Shown: piece after piece, positions 8,863-14,577 of the stretch
Position numbering within the stretch: position 1 is the stretch's first letter
Layout: each line of letters starts with the position of its first letter
NCBI GenBank assembly: GCA_003024985.2
Contig: PXIH01S0017138.1
Length of the DNA stretch: 14,577 nucleotides
Reading direction: 5' to 3' (one strand)
Origin: Euperipatoides rowelli
Taxonomy: Eukaryota; Onychophora; Udeonychophora; Euonychophora; Peripatopsidae
Notes under the pieces: generated by a model
What the model was told of the DNA's origin: nothing
Databases searched by the model: none
The model's input: only the letters and a program-made list of their open reading frames with translations
Made by a program: the position numbers and the translations under genes

Positions 8863-8892
8863 AAATCAAAATGACAACATTTAAATTAAAGC

Positions 8893-10096
8893 TAAACCAA
8901 TCTGCGGCGGTTTGTAGAGATTAATCTGACAGCGTGAGTTTTAATAATGCCTTACCTGTAAAGATTATATCCATGAAAAATGCATTGATTTATGCTCACA
9001 ATATTATAAAGATATGACAGAAAATAGCTGCTCCTTTATATGTCAAAAATGTTTCAAGAAAAAAACACAAGTTTCAACTCAAGTAGATCGATCAGACTGC
9101 TTTAATGAGCTTGATAATAATAATATAAACTTTTACAAAAATAGTTTGGAAAACAAAGTTACTATGCTAGAATTGAAAACAACATGGCTTGATCAACTTA
9201 ATAAACATTGTATTAATGATATAGCTTTCTTGAAGGAATTAATTCTCAGTAAAACCATTAATGTTACTTCACCTGGGAATACTGATAGCTTGGACATTAT
9301 AAATCATGAGGTTCCAAGAAATAAAAATATTTCTGTTACCAATTTTCATACATCTTTGGATAACCAAAAGAGCAATGAAACAAATACTAATCATTTACTA
9401 AATAAACAAATAAAGTAGCCTATATTGAAAAAGATAGAAGTTATCTAAACAAATGAAAATATTATCTAAATACAAGACGTTGGAATCAAAATAACTTTAA
9501 AACCTTATTCGTTAGTAGACTTAAACCTAATACGGATATACAAGAAATATGTGAATCGTTTTTTAAATAGTTAGGAAAAAATCAAAATTTCACTGTTACC
9601 AAAATTCACACTAAATTTAAAACATATTCATCTTTCTATATTCAATCTACTACACATACATTAAAACATTATTAAATGATCAACTGTGGCCTATTGGCAC
9701 ATTGATAAAACCATTCAAAGGAAATATAAATCCAAATATGATTATCTCACCTTTCAAAACATCCCATACAAAAAATGAAATATGAATGCAATAGCCTACT
9801 GATCCTTTAGAAATATGTCTGGAATTACGAATTAATAATCAAGAAAATAATGGTATTGATGGTAACACTATACTCATAACTATAGGAAACATCAAAAAGT
9901 AAATCCTCAAAACTATATTGAAAACCAATCAAATTACTTATTTGAAAATACTGGTATTGAAAAAGGTAATGAATCTACAAATACAGACAATAATAATCAC
10001 GGAAATCAAAATATGTCCCAAGCTACGAATCAAATAACATCATTTCAAGGAGTCTTACCCGCTGAAAATAATATTATAATTCCAGATATCATATAA
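8893..10096 (+). pseudogene. Orphan retrotransposon ORF1 with PHD-like zinc finger
   Basis: The longest open piece is in frame from 8948 to 9418. It opens with CLTCKDYIHEKCIDL and continues to SCSFICQKC, the second half of a C4HC3 PHD-type finger (CxxC...HxxC...CxxC). A CGG-containing segment at about 8900 may be the first half, shifted out of frame. The methionine at 9014 lies inside the finger and is not the native start. A helical, coiled-coil-like stretch follows (SLENKVTMLELKTTWLDQLN, about 9141-9200). After stops come FVSRLKPNTDIQEI (about 9508-9550), YSSFYIQS (near 9630) and LNDQLWPIGTLIKPFKG (about 9673-9723), matching the FVSRLxPxT...YASF...WPxGxxVRxF module found in ORF1 of jockey/CR1-group elements. 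An N/Q-rich tail ends at a TAA at 10094-10096. PHD fingers are known in ORF1 of CR1-like elements. No matching ORF2 follows. Confidence 0.72.
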
Positions 10097-10829
10097 GTAA
10101 AATCCTTATTTTTTTATTTACACTATTATTTACATTTGAGACAAAAACAAACAAACAAACAAAAATCAAACTTTTCAAATTTATGAAACTTTTTTTTTTA
10201 ATGTGATTGCACCTTATCTACAATAACATTTTGGTTGCATAAGCAGTATACACTGTAGTGTGTATTATAAGTACTCTTTAGCTGTTTAGATTTTTTTGTT
10301 TTGAATTACAGTATGTTAATGTGTTTAAAAATGCATGTGTTAAAATTTTGAAATTAAAGCTTAAATTCTAAACACAGTTACAGCATAATATTTAATACTT
10401 TAATATTTTTATTTATTAGATTAGCTTATTTAATAACAAGAAATCTTGAGAAACATCATTTATTGATGAAATAGATTTCACTTAACTGTCTATAAAAAGC
10501 AAAATGTCTTATTGTTAACCATTTTTAATTAACTAACTAAAGTTGAACTGGGATTAAACAAGTTCAAGCACCAGTAGAATATTTGACAGACATATTAAAT
10601 TTTAAAATTATTTACTTACTGTGAATCTAAAATTATTCAAATAACTATATAATTTATTGTCAGTTGACTCAGTTCTGAATAATAATTAGGCTATTAACAT
10701 TAGACTTTTTTGCCAAACTTGTTGAGTCAAAATAAAGTTTATTTTATTTTTATTAAATGGATTTGATTGCTTAAAGTGTTTTAATATAAATATTCACAGA
10801 TAAGTACTGTTGCTCCCCCCAAAAAAAAA
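10097..10829. other. Unassigned AT-rich spacer after ORF1
   Basis: No endonuclease or RT motif is visible where an ORF2 would be expected. It contains an (AAAC)n-like simple repeat at about 10141-10166. Nothing else is supported. Confidence 0.6.
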
Positions 10830-10832
10830 TTA

Positions 10833-11320
10833 TTACACCAAATACAAACAATTACAAAAGATCAAAAAAATACATATAACATGATTGAATCCATCAACCA
10901 ATGCATTCGCATCAAACGAATAAAATAATTTTCTTGAAAAATATTCATTCCAGAAATTGTTCCATTTCTCCTCAACCAATTCGGGAGAAAAATTGCCACA
11001 GTCATTATTGTACACAATTTTCATTTCGCTGGCATAATATGGCCACATTCTTTTAATTGTGAATCATTAAAAACTGCCGCATTCCTGGCTTTCCATATAA
11101 AGACTAAGCCAAACAAAACAATAACAATATAACTCATTTTCCTCAATAAATATAATCCTGTGGTCATTAGATCACTATTTTGAAAGTTAAAACCTGTAAA
11201 AAAGAAGATTCTATTCCTGAAATCTTCATAATACCGACACTTAAAAAAGATATGGCTGTCACCCTCCGCTAAAACCACAAAAACTACATGTACCATTATA
11301 TCGCACACCATATTTTTCAA
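10833..11320 (-). pseudogene. ORF2 tail: zinc-binding (zf-RVT-like) region and IWKARN segment
   Basis: Two overlapping minus-strand frames cover this tail. GTCSFCGF (near 11275-11295) is in one frame, and AEGDSHIFFKC (about 11239-11275) is in another. Together they give the CxxC...HxxxxC ligand pattern of the zinc-binding domain that follows RT in many plant L1 and Tx1-like proteins, so one frameshift lies between the two ligand pairs. FIWKARNAAVFND follows at about 11063-11101, the usual hydrophobic tail motif. The last frame ends in a stop near 10833. The tail is thought to contribute to RNA binding during reverse transcription. It is inactive here. Confidence 0.75.
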
Positions 11321-11549
11321 TCATAAACACCTTGGTTTTGTGCGCCCTATGAAACAATTTGAATGCAAAATCGTAAATATTTGGCGGATAATGATAAAAA
11401 TTAATAATTTTGGAAAAGATTAGTAGACTGTACATGATATGTAATAAGAGTATAATAAAATTTGTAAGTTATCTTTGTGGTTACTATCTGGTTTAAGGTA
11501 TCAGACAAGTCAATAAAATTGCTAGCTATGATAAAAAAAGGATGAGATC

Positions 11550-12172
11550 TAACAAAATCCGGCAGTGGAGTGTCAGTAGGCTCAATGTCTAACTATCACA
11601 AGATATTCTCCTTGAGCCTCATAAAGACCAAAAACACATTAGATCTCGATGGAACCAAAATAGCATCAAGATCGCATAGGCCCAGCCCACCTTTTACCAC
11701 AGGAAGAAAAATCTTCTTTTTAGATATTGGCATAAGTCCCCCCCCTCCCCCCACAGAATCTCATTCACAATCGAATATGTTTTGTTAATGAATTTTCTGG
11801 TAAATTTTTGTGAACAGATAACAATTAACAATGCAAACCCTGGTCAGTAATGAAATGTATTTAAATTCCAATTGATATTTAATTACACAAAACTTATCAA
11901 GCAAAGAGTTCTGAATTTTGTTCCTAGTTAAAATGCCTGTAAAATGGTAGACGGATATTCATTGCTGTAGGTTCTCATTATCAAATTGTTAAATTGCTTC
12001 CATACATGCGTCTTTGACTCATTGTATTTAGAGCCAGACAAATTGGAAAAAGCATTAATGGTATCGAAAATCAACCTAATAGAATCAGCATCTCTAAGTA
12101 CTATAATTATGTCATCCAGGTAAGCCACCACTGAAATCACAGATACACAATTTGGCAAAAAGATACCTAAAT
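11550..12172 (-). pseudogene. RT palm (YLDD) and thumb-like region of the right-hand element
   Basis: The minus strand just past the piggyBac-like insert reads NLGIFLPNCVSVISVVAYLD and on into DIIIVLRDADSIRLIFDTI. The catalytic box is YLDD (12111-12122) instead of YADD, an alanine-to-leucine change one residue before the paired aspartates. FSNLSGSKYNESKTHVW (about 12000-12050) matches the SGxKxNxxKTxxxW block. Further on, at about 11600-11790, INKTYSIVNEILW precedes PISKKKIFLPVVKGGLGLCD, the (F/L)LW...GGLGLPD block of L1/Tx1-like thumbs. A frame change and stops lie between the two parts (about 11870-11930). The plus-strand proline-rich frame at 11570-11788 is only the complement of this G-rich stretch. 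Confidence 0.78.
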
Positions 12173-12176
12173 TTAA
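12173..12176. repeat. TTAA target site, left
   Basis: TTAA immediately precedes CCCTGC. It matches the TTAA at 12944-12947, the target-site duplication expected of piggyBac transposition. Confidence 0.85.
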
Positions 12177-12183
12177 CCCTGCA

Positions 12184-12207
12184 GTAGTCGCGGTATCTGT
12201 GAGATAC
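12184..12207 (+). repeat. Subterminal module 1 of piggyBac-like MITE
   Basis: GTAGTCGCGG is followed by TATCTGTGAGATAC, whose core TATCTnnnAGATA is palindromic. The same pairing occurs inverted at 12355-12378 and 12885-12910. It is a plausible transposase-binding repeat by analogy with other subterminal repeats; binding is inferred. Confidence 0.75.
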
Positions 12208-12354
12208 ACATGGCACCTTTAAAAATTAATTTCTAGCTAATGTGCAGAGCTAGAATATTATCGATCCAGCTATGTGAATATTTTAAGGACTTCTACAATC
12301 ATGAAATAAGCCGGTATTTTTAATACCAATACGTGTATCAATTGTATTGATTTT

Positions 12355-12378
12355 GTATCTCTCAGATACCGCGACTAC
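12355..12378 (-). repeat. Internal inverted copy of the subterminal module
   Basis: GTATCTCTCAGATACCGCGA followed by CTAC is the inverse of module 1. Its outward neighbour TGGTGTAA resembles the CCGTGTAA that follows the module near the right end (12911-12918). An end-like sequence thus sits about 200 bp from the left end. Confidence 0.75.
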
Positions 12379-12591
12379 TGGTGTAATTTTTTTTTTTCGT
12401 ATTTTCGGGAAGCTTTATTTCAATATTATAAAACATTTAGGAATAAACTTATACATTTTATAAATCAGAATTTAATGCCGATTTCAACCATCCAAACCAA
12501 CATTTTTTATCTCTAACGACAGAGAAACGGCAAAGGAAAATGTAAAAAGCCCTTTGCCCTTATTTTGTTTTCCACCTTATTCGTTATTATA

Positions 12592-12667
12592 AATATTCAT
12601 AAAAAAAAACTATTCATTGGATTTTTTTTTACATAGAAATATGCGCGCTAAAAAAAGGAACAAAAAG
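12592..12667 (+). repeat. Internal duplication of the piggyBac-like MITE, copy 1
   Basis: AATATTCAT, an A-run, ACTATTCATTGGA, a T-run, then AYATAGAAA and TAAAAAAAGGAACAAAAA recur with changes at 12766-12845. Confidence 0.8.
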
Positions 12668-12765
12668 TACTATTGGAGTTTTTCTGTATCTTTTATAGAT
12701 TATGAAATATTAAAAATAATGTATTATTTGCCCATGCTGTAGTAAAAAACGCCGCTTTTCCGTAA

Positions 12766-12845
12766 AATATTCATAAAAAAAAAACTGTTAACCGGATTTT
12801 TTTTTTATATATAGAAAAATTGCTGATAAAAAAAGGAACAAAATG
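12766..12845 (+). repeat. Internal duplication of the piggyBac-like MITE, copy 2
   Basis: Second copy of 12592-12667, offset by 174 bp. It has CTGTTAACCGGA in place of CTATTCATTGGA. Confidence 0.8.
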
Positions 12846-12884
12846 ATATATAAAAAGTCTATTTTATCTTGAAATAAACACATG

Positions 12885-12943
12885 TTATCTCACAGATACA
12901 CCGCGACTACCCGTGTAACTTTACGACCGCGACTACCGCAGGG
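12885..12943 (-). repeat. Right end of piggyBac-like MITE with two GTAGTCGCGG motifs
   Basis: Read inward on the minus strand, the terminal CCCTGCGGTAGTCGCGG is followed after 17 bp by a second GTAGTCGCGG (12901-12910), then the TATCTGTGAGATA palindrome. The left end has only one motif, so the ends are asymmetric. Confidence 0.8.
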
Positions 12944-12947
12944 TTAA
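12944..12947. repeat. TTAA target site, right
   Basis: TTAA directly follows GCAGGG and pairs with 12173-12176. Confidence 0.85.
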
Positions 12948-13702
12948 TCGATTTAATTGATCAATCAGACTGTTAATGTACAATACAATAAGATTAGAAC
13001 TTAGAGGCAAACCCTGTGCCAAACCTCTCTTAACACCAATTTGTTTTGGTACTTAATATGTATAGACTTATTGGAAATGTAGTTAATTAAACCTCTTGAT
13101 TAGTTTGAATGACCAAAAATCTTTCAATAATTATACTAGAAAACAGACTAAGATTTACAATATCAAAGGCTTTCACCATGTCTAGAAAGATAATTGCTGC
13201 GTTTTTCATTTTGAATCTCATGATTTCGATGATGGCCTCTTGGAGAATAAAAATAGGAATGTGAATGTTAGAATTCTTGACCACAAACTGAAAAGGTGAA
13301 ACGATACTAGGCAAAACTTCTGATAGCCTACAATTTAAAATCTTGGCAAACAATTTTAGATCCAAATTTTCTATGCATATAGGCCTTCGAGACCCTAGCC
13401 CTACCGGTTGATTTCCCATAACACTATTCTTTTTGAATAAAACCATATATGACTATAAATTTATTATCAAAAAAAATATTGTTGACAAGTCTGTTAAACA
13501 ATGTTTCATATATATACAAAAATAAATGATCAATTAATTTCCAAATTTTGACATTGATCAAATCTGGACCTGGAGAGCAAGAGCTATTAGTAATTCTACC
13601 CACATCCAGAATATCTTGCTTTGTAATCCTGATATTGTAATCATTTACAATGCCCATATCAATTTCAAAATATATTTCCTCAAACTGAATCACATCCTCC
13701 AA
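12948..13702 (-). pseudogene. RT fingers and palm of the right-hand element
   Basis: Minus-strand blocks in order are: ITKQDILDVGRITNSSCSPG then PDLINVKIWK (about 13540-13640, the SPGPDGxxxxFYK block with aspartate and glycine altered); FIQKE/LFKKN (about 13425-13440, where two frames overlap, so one frameshift); RRPICIENLDLKLFAKILNC (about 13335-13400, the RPISLLNxDYKxxxKxLxxR block); EVLPSIVSPFQ (about 13290-13325, the VLPxIIxPxQ block); FLDMVKAFDIVN (about 13150-13187), RT motif A with the catalytic aspartate kept; and IGVKRGLAQGLPLSSNLIVL (about 12980-13040), the RGxxQGxPLS block. The palm continues beyond the piggyBac-like insert. These frames are among the longest in the window, so decay here is moderate. 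Confidence 0.83.
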
Positions 13703-14199
13703 CGAATATTAACATAAATGTTCCTGTAGTAAGCATAAATTTTGTTAATCATCTGTATCCCTTTAATATACGATCCCTTCGAATAAATAAAATTTTGTGA
13801 AGAGCAACCAGACTCTTTAAAAAATCTAGAGGTAGTCAGCTTAGCTATTTCATATGATGTGGCTATAATTTTCTTTCACAACAATAAGTAATTATTATTT
13901 TCTCTATTGCTAATTAGTTCCTTTAGCAACTACTTACATGCCAGATAAAAAGGTACATCAACTTTGTTTACATTACACATCTTATTAGTAATAATGGTTA
14001 ATCGAGTAATTTGTGCATTAAAATTATGCTTGTAAAGCAAGTTAGACCTATTTATTTTCTGAAATAGATTTTTTTTTAAATTTAACCAATTCAACACACT
14101 AAAAGGTTTCCTTATGAATAACTCATTAAACTCACAATATATCTATATTAGAGAAATCATTAATCTCAAAATTAAAATCTGGGTGAATGAAAAAATGCA
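13703..14199 (-). pseudogene. Linker between endonuclease and RT (right-hand element)
   Basis: Interrupted minus-strand frames retain the linker pattern of L1/Tx1-like ORF2. YEIAKLTTSRFFKESGCSSQ (about 13790-13855) corresponds to the arginine-phenylalanine-rich segment before the FF.LE stretch. IKGIQMINKIYAYYRNIYVN (about 13710-13775) corresponds to the usual I...FY..LY before the RT. Several stops intervene. The assignment rests on position between two clear domains more than on motif strength. Confidence 0.55.
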
Positions 14200-14577
14200 C
14201 TTGCTTTACAAAATAATCTGGTATGCCAACTCTATATTTAATTTAGAAATCAATTAACATGAAAGTATGATCAGACATTAGAGCAGGTTTCAACTTCTAG
14301 AAAAAATTAGTAAAACAAAAACCTGAAGAAAAAAAATAGTCAAGACGATTAGGTACACCTGCCAGCCACATAGGCAAATGATCCAATCCCTCCCTAGCTG
14401 CAATATCCCATAATTTTAAACTATTGATAATATTTAAATGAGGATCTAATAGGTCAAAGTTCACAACATTAAAATCCTCAGCCAGAATAAAATTGCTTTG
14501 AATCCTGGGGAAATTATCATTTAGGCACTAGCTGGCAAAGCCCATAGTAAGATGCCAAATAAATCCCCCCCCCCCCC
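14200..14577 (-). pseudogene. APE-type endonuclease, C-terminal half (right-hand element)
   Basis: Minus-strand motifs are: LAEDFNVVNFDLLDPHL (about 14440-14485), the GGDFN block with GG replaced by AE; PNRLDYFF (about 14330-14353), the SRLDYFL block; and LMSDHTFMLIDF (about 14245-14278), the catalytic SDH. This is the target-nicking endonuclease of the element. The N-terminal half lies beyond the window edge. The sequence ends in a run of C residues (about 14567-14577) that does not fit the domain and may mark a low-quality contig end. Confidence 0.8.
14567..14577. repeat. Terminal poly-C run
   Basis: A pure C homopolymer ends the window. It interrupts the endonuclease frame and stands out from the AT-rich context. 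Confidence 0.8.

Larger units (their letters stand above)
5895..8870 (-). mobile_element. RTE-clade non-LTR retrotransposon, 5'-truncated and decayed
   Basis: A single minus-strand element can be followed from the C-terminal half of an APE-type endonuclease (about 8860-8350), through the linker, the RT (about 7450-6370), and the RTE C-terminal region (about 6360-5895). Domain order and spacing are those of an RTE ORF2. The N-terminal half of the endonuclease is missing, because only about 120 bp separate the YAP motif from the next element. This is the usual 5' truncation of target-primed insertion. Two later changes interrupt it: a hAT-like MITE (6868-7123) and a 43-bp minisatellite (7822-8335). 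Many stops and frameshifts make it inactive. The 3' end is approximate; no terminal simple repeat or target-site duplication was identified. Confidence 0.85.
12177..12943. mobile_element. piggyBac-like MITE (767 bp) inserted in RT
   Basis: The ends CCCTGCAGTAGTCGCGG and (other strand) CCCTGCGGTAGTCGCGG are 17-bp inverted repeats with one mismatch. Each begins with CCC and abuts TTAA, the combination diagnostic of the piggyBac superfamily. There is no transposase frame, so it is non-autonomous. GTAGTCGCGG-type modules, most joined to a TATCTnnnAGATA palindrome, recur internally and near the right end. An internal segment of about 75-80 bp is duplicated 174 bp apart. The insert lies between the QGLPLS and YLDD blocks of the RT. 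The minus-strand frame that stops at one TTAA resumes in phase at the other, so the insertion split a contiguous frame. Confidence 0.87.
10830..14577 (-). mobile_element. L1/Tx1-like non-LTR retrotransposon, decayed, cut by the window edge
   Basis: A minus-strand ORF2 relic runs from an APE endonuclease at the right edge, through a conserved linker, RT and thumb-like region, to a zinc-binding C-terminal tail. It stops near 10833. Without the 767-bp piggyBac-like insert, about 3 kb of element remain. The combination of an APE endonuclease, an AYxDD-type RT followed by SGxKxNxxKT...W, a GGLGL block, and CxxC...HxxxxC plus IWKARN in the tail is typical of L1/Tx1-like elements. The exact clade would need a phylogeny. 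No poly(A) or other clear 3' terminus was identified; the plus strand shows CCCCCCAAAAAAAAA at about 10814-10829, just beyond the last codon. Confidence 0.8.

Noticed and set aside
11570-11788. Plus-strand frame with a proline run
   Set aside because: The prolines come from the complement of a G-rich stretch in the RT thumb-like region, which has the better family match on the minus strand.
1-14577. A multi-gene functional or defence system
   Set aside because: Every protein-like segment belongs to a decayed retrotransposon and is interrupted by stops or frameshifts. No set of intact neighbouring genes exists.

Overview
The window is AT-rich, intergenic-looking DNA from an animal genome, most likely an invertebrate. 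The grounds are its base composition, the absence of any intact gene, and a dense mix of decayed metazoan-type transposons: RTE and L1/Tx1-like non-LTR retrotransposons, a PHD-type ORF1, a tRNA-derived retroposon, and hAT-like and piggyBac-like MITEs. I cannot name the species. No host exon, rRNA, functional tRNA, operon or CRISPR array is visible. Every protein-like segment carries stops or frameshifts.

Layout. 1-1800 holds a minus-strand reverse-transcriptase (RT) relic; its motif spacing matches the better preserved element at the right end. 1957-2706 is a long imperfect palindrome (arms about 360-375 bp, centred on a perfect 21-nt hairpin) between AT-rich trinucleotide repeats. 3463-3590 is a 100-bp tRNA-like retroposon with 14-bp target-site duplications (TSDs). 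3846-4090 is a MITE-like element with about 24-bp terminal inverted repeats (TIRs). About 1.8 kb of unassigned AT-rich DNA follows.

5895-8870 is a minus-strand RTE retrotransposon, 5'-truncated inside its endonuclease. Its RT is split by a 256-bp hAT-like MITE with an 8-bp TSD. A 43-bp minisatellite of about 12 units has expanded between its endonuclease and RT parts. 8893-10096 (plus strand) is a decayed retrotransposon ORF1 with a PHD-like zinc finger, orphaned from any ORF2.

10830 to the right edge is a minus-strand L1/Tx1-like ORF2 relic: endonuclease, linker, RT, thumb-like region, zinc-binding tail. A 767-bp piggyBac-like MITE interrupts it at a TTAA; the RT frame is continuous across that site when the insert is ignored.

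These parts do not work together as a system. They are a layered record of insertions: retrotransposons first, cut-and-paste MITEs later. The least explained structures are the palindrome, the element-born minisatellite and the repeated terminal modules of the piggyBac-like element.
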